Under the pieces are notes generated by a model that had not been told where the DNA came from, ran no database searches, and was given only the letters and a program-made list of their open reading frames with translations. Of a DNA stretch of 64,000 nt, positions 10,701 to 21,994 are shown in pieces (position 1 is the stretch's first letter; every line of letters begins with the position of its first letter). Source of the DNA: Aegilops tauschii subsp. strangulata (Eukaryota > Streptophyta > Magnoliopsida > Poales > Poaceae); assembly GCF_002575655.3 (NCBI RefSeq), contig NC_053039.3, forward strand, positions 224,645,622-224,709,621. The letters run 5' to 3'. The position numbers and the translations under genes are program-made.

Positions 10701-10879
10701 CATTCAGCAGCGCACATTACCATAGGGCCCACCCGTCAGCGTGTATATGAAGGATAGAAATGGTAATAAATTAGTGGTCGGTGGGGATTCGAAGTCGTGA
10801 TACCTATGGTTGGCAGTCGCCGGCGGTGGGGGCGCGGTGATTGGGCGGTGGCGTGGGGATCGCCGGAGAAAAAGCTCGG

Positions 10880-10898
10880 CGGGGGGGGGGGGGGGGGT
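10880..10898 (+). repeat. Poly-G run
   Basis: A run of about 18 G within a GC-rich stretch (10797-11040). Homopolymers of this length are prone to assembly or sequencing error. Confidence 0.8.
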
Positions 10899-11104
10899 AG
10901 AGGGATGGCCGGGGCGGCGGCGGACCGGCGGTGGGGAGTGGTTTTTGGGCGGGCGGGGCGGCGTGGCCGAACGGGCCGGCGGTTCGGCCGGCGGTGGCTG
11001 GCGGCTCAAGGGGTGGAGGTTGAAGATAAACTGCAGGCCCTTGATTTCGTATCCAACGGCTGGAAAATCTACTGACCAGAGATGAAAAAGTCAGTCGACT
11101 GACA

Positions 11105-11350
11105 TGTAGCCTCACCCCGCACGTACACATGCACGCACGCAACACTCGCACGAACACACGCATGCATGTAGGCGTGCAACACTGACACGTACACATAACG
11201 AACACACACGCATGCAGGCGTGCAACACTGACACGTACACATGCACTCATGAACACACGCACATACGCACACATGCATGCAACACTGAAACGTACACATG
11301 CACGCACGCAACACTCGCACGCCTGCATGCACACAGCACACGACGCAAGA
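11105..11350 (+). repeat. Imperfect CA/ACGC-rich minisatellite
   Basis: The phrase gcaacactgacacgtacacat recurs with variations at about 11177, 11223 and 11280, separated by acacacgcatgca-like tracts. Reading frames across this stretch (Cys/Val/His-rich) are repeat artefacts. Confidence 0.75.
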
Positions 11351-11914
11351 CACACACTCAACCTATACATGCATGCACCCTTTGTTAAGGACATGGATTG
11401 TTATGGGTATCAATCAATCTTATCTTTTTTTGCAAGGTTTAATCAATCTTATCTGTGATAAGCAGAACATTGATGTTTGCAGAGAATCACAACGTATCGA
11501 ACGGGCTATCAACGTATATATGAAAATTTTAAAATTATCTTACATTATATAGTAGGCTTATCTAGATGAAATAGATGACGTCACACTCAATGAACAATCA
11601 TCGGTTTATGAAATGCCCGCTTCTGACCGCCCTGGCCCACCAAAAGTTCCTCTGTCGTGCGCTGCCTATGTTGGGTCACTGACATGCAGGCCATGTACCC
11701 AAAGAGCCCACACGTCAGTGGAAGAACGGCATGGTGTCGTACGTCAGAGTCGAGGGCGCCACTCGATGCACGCCCAGCTGAACACGCCTCCTTGCCGCAT
11801 TCAGACGCCTCCATGAAACCCGTGTGGAAGCCGAGAAACCCACTCTGGACACACGTCCATTCATGACCGGGCCAGCATTAAACGCAACGCCGGCCGAGCT
11901 CCTCCCGTCCGTCG

Positions 11915-11937
11915 TCTATTTAATCTCCTATTTAAAC
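11915..11937 (+). promoter_or_regulatory. TATA-like region before the decayed gene at 12016
   Basis: TCTATTTAATCTCC then TATTTAAAC lies about 80-100 bases upstream of the ATG at 12016, followed by a C/T-rich leader. The arrangement fits a plant promoter. Confidence 0.4.
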
Positions 11938-12015
11938 AAGGCCAAACGCTGGCCAAGAATCGCACACCTCCGGCGCTCCCCTATCTCCTCCTTCACCATT
12001 TCGTCCACTCTTACA

Positions 12016-12581
12016 ATGGCTTACGAAGAGTAGTTATCCCGCATCCAAGCCGGATGGGTGGCCTGCCAAGCCCGCCGGATACGAGCTATGCAGCTCGTTG
12101 ATCCACCTCCCTCCCCTCGCCCCACGGAGCCAGTTGCCGCCCCAAGCCGGCGCGCGGTTCAGCAACTCGCCGCTCCAGGCCAGCTCGACGAGGAGCAGCG
12201 CACGTGCGTCATCGCTGTCGTCCACGCTGCCGCCTCGTACCGCGCCTCCCGTGTCTGCGACCGCGTCTCCCATTTCTGTGGCCGAGACTCCCATGCCGGC
12301 GGCCACGCCATGCAAGCAAAGACAGAAGCCGGGTGCGCGGAGAGCGACGAGTCGGTGGCCAGCGCCTCCGCGTCCGCCGCCATCATCGAGGAGAAGTAGA
12401 ACACGGGAGGCCGCCGCCGCTTGGGTCCCATGAAGGCCACCGCGGAGGCGACGCCGGCGTACACAGTAGGTGTCTTGCCAGATCCTTTTGTTGCGAGGAC
12501 CTTCGTCGACCCCGCATGGGCTCCACGGAAGCGGAGAAGCCCCCTTCCACCATCATCTTGGGCATCAGCCAACCATATTAG
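12016..12581 (+). pseudogene. Decayed single-exon gene, unknown function
   Basis: The frame opens MAYEE at 12016 and stops at codon 6 (TAG, 12031-12033; probably a CAG to TAG change). The same frame then stays open to 12399, giving a GC-rich stretch with PPPSPRPTEP, LDEEQR and Ala-rich blocks ending in AAIIEEK. The stop at 12397-12399 coincides with a jump of reading frame. The next frame continues in the same style (GRPPPLGSHEGHRGG ... EAEKPPSTIILGISQPY) to 12581. A TATA-like box and leader upstream and the 3' repeats downstream fit a once-functional gene. I do not know the family. Confidence 0.5.
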
Positions 12582-12747
12582 TTGGGCAGCGGGGAAGCGA
12601 GCGGCGCTGAAGCATATACCTCCGGGGCTCCTGGCAGTCCGGTGATCGTGGTGCCGGACATGAGGAACACAAATGGATCGGCGGGCGACCATTTAGGCCA
12701 GGTATTATATACATGTGCTGTCGAGAACTAGCACCGCTTAGTTGATT

Positions 12748-12855
12748 TGAATGTAATGAAATCCGTCATGTTTGTATGAAAATCCGGTATTTTATATGAA
12801 TTCCGTCATTGTTTATGAGAAATATCGCCGTGTTTGCATGAATTTCGTCCGGTTG
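12748..12855 (+). repeat. ~26 bp tandem repeats, (TG)TATGAAATCCGTC type
   Basis: About four to five degenerate copies of a unit like tgtatgaaatccgtcatgtt follow the decayed gene at 12016 and probably lie in its old 3' region. Confidence 0.6.
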
Positions 12856-12859
12856 GTTG

Positions 12860-13835
12860 AGTTGTTGTCAGAATGTGTACGGCTACGGTTGGATGGCGTA
12901 ATATGCGGGTCGCCGGTGGTCTCCGGCCGGCTCGGGCGGCGTGGTGGGACAAAAAAAGCACAGCTTGTGCGAGCTCGTCTCCAACGTGTGCGCTGGAGGA
13001 TGCATGAGCACCTGAGCCATTCCTCGTTCATTGGTGGCAAAGGCACCGGTGGACAAAAGGGTCGCCAATATTTTGGCTACCCCGGGCAAAATCCAAACAG
13101 CCCCTCCCAGCAGATTCAAATCCCTCATTCACCGTGAAATTTTTCCATGTGTTGTTTTCATGGACTAGCAAGATGCCCGTGCATTGCACGAAACATCAAG
13201 ATGCATTTTTTTACAAAACACCTGTTGTGATTGACCCATGCAGGAGAAATCCCATGTGTAAAAAGTAATGATATCTCGAGAATTTTATCGGAAAAATGGT
13301 ATCTCAAGAATTTCAATGAAAACATGAAATCTCGAGAAAGATGAGAGATAAGGTGAGGAAGAGTGGGGCGTGGTGGTGACTGGTGGTCGGACTGGGCGGA
13401 GGCATGGGGATGGATGGCGCATTATGTCTAGGTTTGTATCTCTCTCACACACACCCACGTAGGTGGGGGACGTGCACGAAGAGAAGAGGTGCACGCACGG
13501 CGCACGTACTCCCATCTCTTTCCCAACCACACCCGCGCGGGTACACAGTAGAGCTCATTTCTGTACGAAAAGGTAGCCCACGTGGTAATTTGACACGTGT
13601 ACTGGTTGTCCACTTGATGGAGGATCGTCTACCACGGGTGAACAAACAAATTGCGACTTGACGCGTCATGTGGGGCCTACATTAGAGGCAAGGTTCTATA
13701 CACTCGAGATGCTCTGTACGTATTACTTCTGATGGGGCCCGTCAACTCACAGAACAAGGAGAAGCTTGCTTTCTACGTCGTCTCCCCAGCCCACGGGTGC
13801 AGTGGCTCGCAGGACGAGGTGAAGCTTGCTTACTA
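12860..13835. other. Intergenic DNA
   Basis: I see no supported gene here. There are short internal repeats (tctcgagaa near 13270-13340, and ggctcgcaggacgagg at 13803 repeated at 14118). Confidence 0.4.
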
Positions 13836-13842
13836 GAAACTA

Positions 13843-14071
13843 CCTCCGTCCTGGTTTATTGGTCCCCATTGTATATTGTGTCAAATTTTGACTATAGATT
13901 GAACTAACAAAACGTGTGTGCATGTTACAAAAAATTATATCATTGAAAACTATGTTGAAATATGAATCCAACGATATAATTTTTGTTGACATGCATTAAC
14001 ATTTTGTTAGCTAAATATTTGGTCAAAATTTGGCACGAACTACAAAGGTGACCTATAAACCAGGACGGAGG
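13843..14071. mobile_element. Stowaway-type MITE
   Basis: The ends are perfect inverted repeats: CCTCCGTCCTGGTTTAT at the left and ATAAACCAGGACGGAGG at the right, flanked by TA on both sides (13841-13842 and 14072-14073). There is a second inner palindrome around the two TATAATTTTTTGT-like segments. The length (229 bp), TA target site and CTCCGTCC-type end are those of Tc1/mariner-derived Stowaway elements. Confidence 0.85.
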
Positions 14072-14147
14072 TAGTAGTACAACGCCTTACGCCCGCTCCC
14101 TCGCCCATGCGCGCGGTGGCTCGCAGGACGAGGAGAAAATTTTACTA

Positions 14148-14275
14148 CTCCCTCCGTTTACTCCTCGTCCCTACCTTGGTTAGAGAGATTATCATATTGT
14201 TTGGAATATATGTCCTTTAGTAGTACTCCCTCCTTTCCAGTTTATGGCTTAATTTCCTTGGAGTAGTATATAGGA
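14148..14275. mobile_element. Stowaway MITE fragments
   Basis: Two left-end sequences without matching right ends: CTCCCTCCGTTTACTCC at 14148 and CTCCCTCCTTTCCAGTTTATGG at 14226. The second matches the left end of the intact element at 14342. They are probably truncated copies. Confidence 0.5.
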
Positions 14276-14341
14276 GTAGTAATACTACAACAATTTCCTT
14301 GGAGTCCGTGGTGCAGCAAGCTACCCTAGGCTATGTTACTA

Positions 14342-14685
14342 CTCCCTCCTTTCCAGTTTATAGCTCAATTTCAAAATCTCTCCAACCAAGGTAGACGGTG
14401 AGTGGTGGAATTAATTTCGTAGTTTGCACAAGTAATGTACGCTCATTTTTCTCAAGAAGTTATGTTTACCAAGGCATTAATTAGAACGAATGCATGCATG
14501 ACCACTAAATTTCCATGAACTTCTACATGCATTGGTGAGTTTTCTCTTGACAATGCTTGCATCGGGTGATTTAACGCACCTCGAAATCCAACATGTGATG
14601 GTACTACTACTACTAGTAGAATTGAGACTTATAAAATGGAAAAACGATTTTTTTAGATGAGCCCTATAAACCGGAAAGGAGGGAG
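14342..14685. mobile_element. Stowaway-type MITE (344 bp)
   Basis: Left end CTCCCTCCTTTCCAGTTTATAG and right end TATAAACCGGAAAGGAGGGAG are inverted repeats with one mismatch. TA flanks the element at 14340-14341 and 14686-14687. The centre has no open frame. Confidence 0.85.
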
Positions 14686-14924
14686 TAGTAAGTAGTATAC
14701 TACCTCCATAGTGGGTACGTACTCCGTAAAATCAGATTTTCCCAAAACTAAGTTCCTCAACCTTTATTTGCTTGTTTCCCTTCCTGCCTCGTTGCCTCGA
14801 ACAGACTATGCCAAATTCCCCTGCCTGCCGCGCGGGAAAAGACCCGCCCTCGCCATTGTTTTAGTCCGGGTTTGTATCGATGGATAGCACGAAGCAGCAA
14901 AAACCAAGCCGTGTCTTGTACTCC

Positions 14925-15215
14925 CCCGTCGATGCTCGCTTTCATGAATTCTGTACTTCCTCTCGCTGGCATGTGGGACATATAGCAACCGGGTCGACGT
15001 GTCATGCACCAAATAATAGTGCAGAACAGCAGGGGGACGCACCCCAGTCGTACCGTTCCAGTAGTAGTAATGAGCAATGAGACGTCAAATCACAATGCCG
15101 CACCTTCCCAGACGGACGAAGCAACCATTATTTCACACTTCGCTTCACCATCATCTCCTTCAAGAAAACCACATAGTATTCTTCTGCCATTGTTCTACCT
15201 CAAGAGGGACACGCG
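14925..15215 (+). repeat. Dispersed gene-5'-region repeat, copy 1
   Basis: This segment aligns by eye with 15650-15860 (same strand) and 21700-21960 (opposite strand). Shared landmarks in order are a GGCATGTGG/CGACATGTGG-like box, ATGCACCAAAT(A/T)ATAGT, CACCCC(A/G)GTCGTA, GTAGTAGTAA, GTCAAATCACAA, GACGAAGCAACCAT(T/C)ATTTCAC and a TCAAGAAA stretch. In copy 3 this region lies directly upstream of a decayed coding exon, so copy 1 is probably a duplicated promoter and 5' UTR without its gene. Confidence 0.6.
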
Positions 15216-15304
15216 CATCGCCTTGGTACATCATGACACGTGGGACTGCATGACAGGACATACTCCCCCGCCCATCGCTAGGTAAAATCACCTCATTTTT
15301 ACTA

Positions 15305-15511
15305 CTTCCTTCGTATGGGTTTATAGGGCATGCACATCGTTCTAGGTTGAGAATTTAACTGGCTATATATGTGATGAACAATATATGTTTAGAAACTACA
15401 TCCGCTTAAGAATCGAATGATATACTTTTTGTGACATAGTAACTCATATTTAGTTAGTCAAATGGATGACCGAGAACTACGTGCGCGCCCTATAAACCGA
15501 GACGAAGAGGG
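15305..15511. mobile_element. Diverged Stowaway-type MITE (207 bp)
   Basis: The left end CTTCCTTCGTATGGGTTTATAGGGC pairs with the right end GCCCTATAAACCGAGACGAAGAGGG with several mismatches. TA flanks are at 15303-15304 and 15512-15513. Confidence 0.7.
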
Positions 15512-15649
15512 TAGTACAGTACATATCTTTTTAGATCAATATAGTCGGGATTCACCAAGGAGCAAAACCAAGTGGTAGGCTGCTCCTGTCGTGTTGGCGT
15601 AGCAACTCAAGCAGGGTCAGTCCGCACACGAAATGGTGACACACTTAAC

Positions 15650-15860
15650 AGGACCCCTTTGGCCGACATGTGGCTCATCCACCGTCTTGTTCCACGTGCG
15701 ATGCACCAAATTATAGTTCGGAGCAGCGGTTGGACTTGGAGGCACCCCGGTCGTAGAGCCGCAGTAGTAGTAAACGAGCGATGAGGGGTCAAATCACAAA
15801 GCCCCACCTTTCCCGCATTTAGCTGGACGGACGAAGCAACCATCATTTCACTCTAGGGCG
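15650..15860 (+). repeat. Dispersed gene-5'-region repeat, copy 2
   Basis: See copy 1 for landmarks. This copy ends just after the GACGAAGCAACCATCATTTCACTC block, before the TCAAGAAA stretch. It is followed by a 28 bp tandem duplication (ctccactacaaatccg at about 15931 and 15959). Confidence 0.55.
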
Positions 15861-15979
15861 CAAGAGCATAAAGAAAAGAGAAAACCAATGATGCATGCGA
15901 CAGCTACCAAGGGCACCCTAGGGTAGTGGCCTCCACTACAAATCCGTTTTTTAAAGCGCCTCCACTACAAATCCGCTTC

Positions 15980-17020
15980 CCCCTCGTCCTCTTGAAGAAC
16001 CGATGATGCATGCGGCGGTAGGGTTTGTAGGAGTACTACGACATGCGGGGCCACCTCGTAGTAAACCGGAGAGGGATTGAGTTCGAGTCGACGCCTTAAT
16101 ATGTGTGGGCTGCTTGGTTTTACGGGAACGAGGCAACATTTTGGGTTCGGGGACCAGTGGAGATATACGTACAAAAAATTGTGGACGTAGGTTCGACCCA
16201 AAAGGCAATGATGCATGGACCCTGCATTTTGATATACCCGTGGCCGCTTGAAATTTTCTACTCTACTCAAAACTAGTAAGGTACACATGCATTGAATGCA
16301 TGAGATTTGGAAACCAAATTATGAATAAATACACACTATAGCATGTCAAGCTTTGAGTCATATATGCATGATGTAGATGTTCGTTTAGTTCTTATAGTTA
16401 ATCTTATTCAAAATCAATTAGTTTTATAAAAAGGTTAAGATTCATGGGATTGTGCATTGTAAAGCATAAAGTAAAAAACAAATAATGGCAATTCATTTAG
16501 AAAAAAAAGTTTGGGCAATCATGATACGGAAGATTCTAGAACAAAGGAGAAGTGCTTGTGTTTTGGGAAAGCATGCACGGCCCACATCTCTTATTGGTTG
16601 ATATGTCACGAAACAAGAAACAAGGAGGGAGTTAATGTACCGCGCCAAAGTGTTTTGGGATTATTTGGTTTTCGGAAGATGACTTACACACCTAGACGGA
16701 GGGAGTACAAAGAGAAAAAATGAATTGCAGTTAAAAGAATGGCATTTTTAACAAAAATATGAATGTGAACTAGTACATATGTGTGCACGTGACCAGCACA
16801 TACATTGTCAATGCAAAATTTAATGGAAGAAATAACTTATGAGTCACATGCATGAATTGATGATGTGGTGCTTGCATGCATAGAGTAGAAAAAACAATGT
16901 GATTTATGACTTGCATGCATGACGTGTTCTTGTGCCATAGTTGCATGTCTAGGAAAAAAGCTACTAGTGGGTTGTACTAGCTATTTAGGAATAGAAGATC
17001 TATACATGGAAGTTGTAGGG
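15980..17020. other. Intergenic DNA
   Basis: I see no supported gene in this stretch. A CGGAGGGAG motif at 16696 may be the right end of a degraded Stowaway MITE, but no left partner is clear. Confidence 0.35.
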
Positions 17021-17022
17021 AA

Positions 17023-17200
17023 AGAGATGACATGTATCTCAATTCCTATGAGTAGGGATTGGAAAAGAGATGTCATTTGATTCACATCATAGGAACTTTT
17101 CTATTGAATCTAGAGATGACATGTATCTCAATTCCTATGAGGAGGGATTAGAAAAGAGATGTCATTTGGTTGACATCATAGGAACTTTTCTATTGAATAT
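17023..17200. repeat. 89 bp tandem duplication
   Basis: Two near-identical units (17023-17111 and 17112-17200) start AGAGATGACATGTATCTC. They contain CATCATAGGAAC and its approximate reverse, ATTCCTATGA, so each unit can fold back. Related inverted pieces continue to 17410 (TCCTATGAACCAA), which suggests a degraded foldback or MITE-type element. Confidence 0.6.
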
Positions 17201-18144
17201 ATGCTAATGTTTATTTTCCTTTTAAATTATGGGAGTATAGGAATCCATTCATATGAACCAAGTGGCTCTAAAGCTATAAAAATGATATCATGTTTATTTC
17301 CTTTGAAATGTGGAGTTTATGAATCTATTCCTATGAACCAATTAGCTCTAAAGGAAAAAATCCTATAAAAATCATATCATATAGAGTTCCTATGATATTC
17401 CTCCACACCAAAGGATGGTTGAAATTGCTGCAGGTGATATGACGGTCTTTCTTTGTAGACTCCTCCCCCATCTTTATAGTTACCTCTCGAAGATGAATGA
17501 AATGATATATACTGGGTATTCTATATGTGCATTTTGGTACACAAAAACTCGGTAAAAGTTTGCAAGGTTCGAATTTTCAATAAAGCTATATGCACTGCAT
17601 TTTGGAACGGAGGGAGGAGCATACGATAGTTGCTAACACTCACATGGAAGATTTGTGTGTAGGAGGAGTGGCTGCTCTATTAAATGACATGGTAAGACTG
17701 ACACTGTCGGATGCCGATCTAACGGTTCTTACGGCGTTCGTCAGGAAACGACTTGTGGCGAACGTTTGTCGGATAATGATTTACGGACACATGCATTGCA
17801 TTGATACGTGCCCCCTCTCTCTCACGCACACACGCACCCTCACGAGTCACGACTCTCCCGAGTCCTCTCGCACCCACCGTCTACCTACAGGTAGACGTCA
17901 CACATGTGTGCTCTTCACACCGTACCCTCAGAACTTCTAAAAAACAAAAGACGTCATGCACCTTTTATTTTATCTCACACGTCACACACTTATACTATTA
18001 CTCTTGTGGCGAACGTTCTTTGGGCATAGTATATTGTACTCTCACGAAGTGAAGCGGTACACGCACGCACTAGTTCTCTCACACCCACTCGGGGGTACAC
18101 GTAGGAGCGCATTTTTTTGAAGCTGGTACAACAAAATCACTCCA

Positions 18145-18159
18145 CTATATATATATAAG
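18145..18159 (+). promoter_or_regulatory. TATA box
   Basis: CTATATATATATAAG lies about 190 bases before the ATG at 18351. It is followed by a C/T-rich leader (18176-18215) typical of a transcription start. Confidence 0.45.
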
Positions 18160-18350
18160 TAGGAGCCTTAGCGCGTGCTTTACTAGGGTTCCTCTCTTTC
18201 ACTCTCTCATGCTCTCCAGATCTAAGCAAGACATAGGTGGCCACACTCTCTCTGCTCACGGCTGGTCACAAATCCGGCCGGACCACCTCAACTGAGGCAG
18301 GGGTGTAGGTGCATCGTTCACGCTGTCGTAGGCGGCGAGGGAGGAGACCA

Positions 18351-20126
18351 ATGGCTGCCCCCGCGTCCCGATCGGCGGCCGTGCCGTTCTCTCCGAGAGA
18401 GCGCCAGCTCGGGAGGGCCTCCGACCCCTTCTTCCTCCCTGCGGTATTGTGGCCAAGATGCGGCCTCCCGACACCGTCTTTGCCACATGCCGACGACCCT
18501 CAGGTATATATTCCTTCGAAACCTGCCTTGCTCTACTGCCCCAGCTCCCCACATGGCTGCGTGTGGATCTTTTTCTACTTCCGTCAGCTGTTCCAAAGCC
18601 ACCTAGACTTTTACTATTATTAGAGGTAAAGCTAGTTCATACAGTTGAATCTAAGAGTTGGTTCAACAGGGAAGAAAGTGGGAAAGCTGTAGCATGAATC
18701 TAGGACTTGGTTCTTAGAGGAAACGGGGGAAAGTAGTAGATACTGGCTACCCAACCGGTCTATTGGTTGAAAAGGCGAAGAAAGCATGGTGGATGGCGAA
18801 GGGTGGGGGGAAGTGCACCTGTCTCTTGGTTGAAACTGGATTGAAAGTGAGGGGTGTTGGGGGACATCGCAAATGAGAATGAGCAGGTCTAGATTTCCTG
18901 TGCTCACATAGGAGAATGTCGCCGAGGAGATAAAAAATGGGACAAATGCAGACATGTTGCCTGAGTGTTTGCCGCTCTCGGCAACCACATCTACCTCACC
19001 ACTTTATGCCCCTGCTGTCCCTATGCCCAATCGCTACCATTAATGTGAAATCACATGAAGAATTAAGCAATGCCACCTAATGTCACTATAAGTAATGGTC
19101 TAGTGCCGTCGATAAATTGAAGCAATGCCACCACCATTTTATGAAGTGCTTCTGTCTTGCTTTATTTCCCATGAATTGTGTTTTTGCAGTTACACTTAAA
19201 TCTCACACCGCTAACATTGCTTCATCCCAGTGGAACTGCACGAATTTGATTGCACATTTACTGACCATGTGCTACTATCATGATAGTAATACTAATGCTA
19301 TTGTTCTGCATGTTAATTTAGTGGCAGTGTTGACGTGATGTGATGCTACTTACTTAAGGGCACTTTCATACTATCAGTCTAGTGCCAATTATAACACAAT
19401 AGATGCTACTGTTAATCATATGCCACTACAAAAATCTGTCACTGTTTAAATAAACATATTTCGTATTTGCGCAAATAGGGATGTCTATCTCCATATCGTT
19501 TCTATCTGCGCAATCAAAAGTACACACCTCAGTTTTAGTACAACTGCACAAAATGAGATGGCTATTCCTAGCTGCCGTCCTCTAACCACCAGTGTTCCAG
19601 GTATTCCTACATTGGTTCTAACTAGGTAGAATGACCGACGCAATCTAAAAGAGGCTGATTCGTACGTTTTACTTCCTGATTGCAGTGCAGGGACGAGCGA
19701 AAACAACTGCATCCTAGTCCTGAATGCACTTTCTACGAGTTGATCCATGGACCGAGGACTAGCTGGCACGGCTGCATGGAGGTTTTTGGGATAGGTGCGC
19801 GGACAAGAGGCATTGTGGTCTGCTTATTTCCGCAAATAGCGGTGCTTAAATTTAATGGAATGCACAAGAATTTCACCTTGTCAGTACACTACATGGTTCA
19901 GTTCAGCATTCCAACAGAGAACACAATTATAATTGGTTATTCTGGAATGAGAGAACCTAACCCTGGATGGTGGCAACAAGAAAAAACCAGAGTGAACTCC
20001 AAGAAATTTGAGCCTGCCGGGAGGCCCTTTGTTCAGAGAAGCCTTGCTTGTTTTTTCCTGATTTGTAAACCTTCTCACAACTTTGTCTTTTCCTGTGAAC
20101 TAGTATATGTTTGTTATGTTCTATGA
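18351..20126 (+). CDS. Possible two-exon gene, unknown product
   Basis: Exon 1 (18351-18503, 51 codons) starts MAAPASRSAAVPFSPRE and ends DDPQ at a strong donor, CCTCAG|GTATAT, in phase 0. A phase 0 acceptor, GATTGCAG|TGC, lies at 19685|19686. It opens a frame of 146 codons to a TGA at 20124-20126 (starts CRDERKQLHPSPEC; contains PNPGWWQQEK). The joined protein would be about 197 residues. I recognise no domain, and the last ~30 residues read like a 3' UTR. The promoter, donor, acceptor and phase agree, but this could equally be a non-coding transcript or an eroded gene. Confidence 0.3.
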
Positions 20127-20856
20127 ATCATTGAGATGTATAAAAAAATTAACTTATGCTTTTCAAGTTTTTTATGAAGCTGAGTTTAATGTGAGTGTTC
20201 CACATGAACGCTGGACTAGCGTGTGAATGTCTGGAATTTACACTGTGGCCTCCGTTAACTGCATGCACCACTGTAACAAGATACGTAGTTGCTTATATGT
20301 CAGATAGCAGATTATTGATTGTTAGTTGGTTGATAGCCTAGTGTTGAAGCGAGCTGAGCCAATGTGCCGTGTTTTGCACAACTGCTTACAAGTGGGGTAG
20401 CACCAACCGTGTTTACAAGTACTTATGTATATGTCGGCGCACATTTCTCGAACGAGTACTCTATTTCATCAAACACACACTGCTCGTATGATAAACCGTG
20501 ACAACTTATGTCTTACCATGCCATATTCATGAAAAAACTAGTGAGGACGCATCTTTTCGGCAACAATTACGATGGTTCTCACATGATTCACAGGCACACA
20601 AAAGTAGCAGCAGATCCCATAGACGGATTCAAACAGAGTACTAGCCCCAGAGGGCTCGATAATAGGCAAGGTTCGGATAAGTAGACGCAATCCAAACTAG
20701 TATTAAACACTAGCTGGGGCAACTATTTCATGCCTCGATCTAATTTGGGCTGGACACAAGACAGACCTTGCCATGAACATCATCGAGGACGTCCGGCAGC
20801 AGCTCAATCCTGTGAACCTTCATGAAGATAACCTTGTGGCCTTGCCACTCCTAAAC
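20127..20856. other. Intergenic DNA
   Basis: Nothing supported is seen. Minus-strand sequence from 20856 to about 20760 continues coding-like text of the decayed gene to its right, beyond an in-frame stop. Confidence 0.4.
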
Positions 20857-21547
20857 TTATTTGTGGAGGCATGCCACGTCATCTTCGTGCGTAAGCTTGA
20901 CAAGAACAGTATGCCTCACAAACGAAGGAGTAGCTTTGAACTTCTTGTGCTTTAGTACACCCTGGACAACACGCCTGACAACAGTGAGGCTGGAATACAA
21001 CTCGACATCGGTATAAGCGCAAATGGCTTCCAGGATCCAACAGCCCTAAGAACTATGTTTTCCCAGTGCGTATATTCAGGTCATCTGCCTCATAGCGAGT
21101 GACATGTACAACCACACAATCCTTGTCTGCATCAGGGCTCTAATTGAAACAGAAACAAATTCTGAATTACTTTCCAGTATAAGAAACACAAGTTATTTAA
21201 ACCACTATGTATAGCATGGCATCGAAGCTAAATTTTTTTTGCATTATTCATCACCACATACCTAGATGAAAAACCATAATCGAGATCGGCAAAGAAGAAA
21301 ATCACCTTGGGCAGCTCAGCGGGGGGGGGGGGGGGGACACATCCTCGAAGGGGGAAAACTGCTCCTGCACTGCCACGGGGGCTGTAACCTCAAACGGGGC
21401 GTTGACCATCTCAGTAGTGGCCGTGAGCGTATCTAGGGTCGGCTCGGTGGCTGCCTCCATCTTCTTGGAGCTCTCTGTCTTGTGGGGATCAGCCCCCCGC
21501 GTCTGCTCCAATATTGGCAGATCTTTGCCTGGTTCTCCTTGGTCCAT
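20857..21547 (-). pseudogene. Decayed two-exon gene, unknown family
   Basis: The first coding exon (21547-21262) starts MDQGEPGKDLPILEQTRG and is acidic, ending at the donor CATCTAG|GTATGTGG. Its frame is broken at a run of about 16 C (21320-21335). After the run a different frame reads AELPKVIFFFADLDYGF. The second exon (21139-20857, acceptor CAATTAG|AGC) starts SPDADKDCVVVHVTRYEADD, then hits a stop. It continues in another frame with VELYSSLTVVRRVV and VRHTVLVKLTHEDDVACLHK. At least two frame breaks are present. A possible 5' UTR donor (AACGAAG|GTAAGC) lies near 21695. Confidence 0.5.
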
Positions 21548-21699
21548 CATGAAACTGACGAATACTAGGAGACCACTGAAAGGAAAACACAATTGAAATG
21601 ACAATGAAACAAAAAAGAGAGTGAGGATCGGTTACTGCTTTGCAAAAGTTTTTTTTCTCCGAACGAAAATATACCAATATCACGGATCCGCTTACCTTC

Positions 21700-21960
21700 C
21701 CTTCGTTGGGAGAGAAGAACAGTGGCAGATGCGAGTGTTGGCTTTCTTGAAGACGGTGAGGGAGAAGGGGACTCAGCGAAGAGTGAAATGATGGTTGCTT
21801 CGTTCGTCAAACTTAGACTGCGGGGAGGTGGGGTTTTGTGATACGATGGCTCGTTACTGCCGCGCTACGACCGGGGTGACGCCTGCATACTGCCTTCTAA
21901 TTTGGTGGATGGAATTTGGGCCCGCGTGCGGCATGGCCCGCATGTCGGTGAACAAAAGTA
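21700..21960 (-). repeat. Dispersed gene-5'-region repeat, copy 3
   Basis: This reverse-strand copy of the segments at 14925 and 15650 lies directly upstream of the decayed gene at 20857-21547. That placement identifies the repeat as that gene's promoter and 5' UTR. Confidence 0.6.
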
Positions 21961-21994
21961 AAACGCCATCAGTAGAGGGAGACGTTTCGATGAC

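Noticed and set aside
11069..11394. Cys/Val-rich minus-strand frames of up to 196 codons
   Set aside because: They are translations of the ACGCACAC-type minisatellite.
12159..12692. A 177-codon minus-strand frame
   Set aside because: It is antisense to the decayed gene at 12016, which has promoter, start context and continuing frame on the plus strand.
19424..19445. CACTACAAAAATCTG as the left end of the CACTA element ending at 28849, which would put the F-box gene inside it as captured DNA
   Set aside because: It matches only CACTACAAAAA. The following bases do not match the right terminus (AAGACACAT), and the flanking triplets (TGC and AAC) are not a target duplication.
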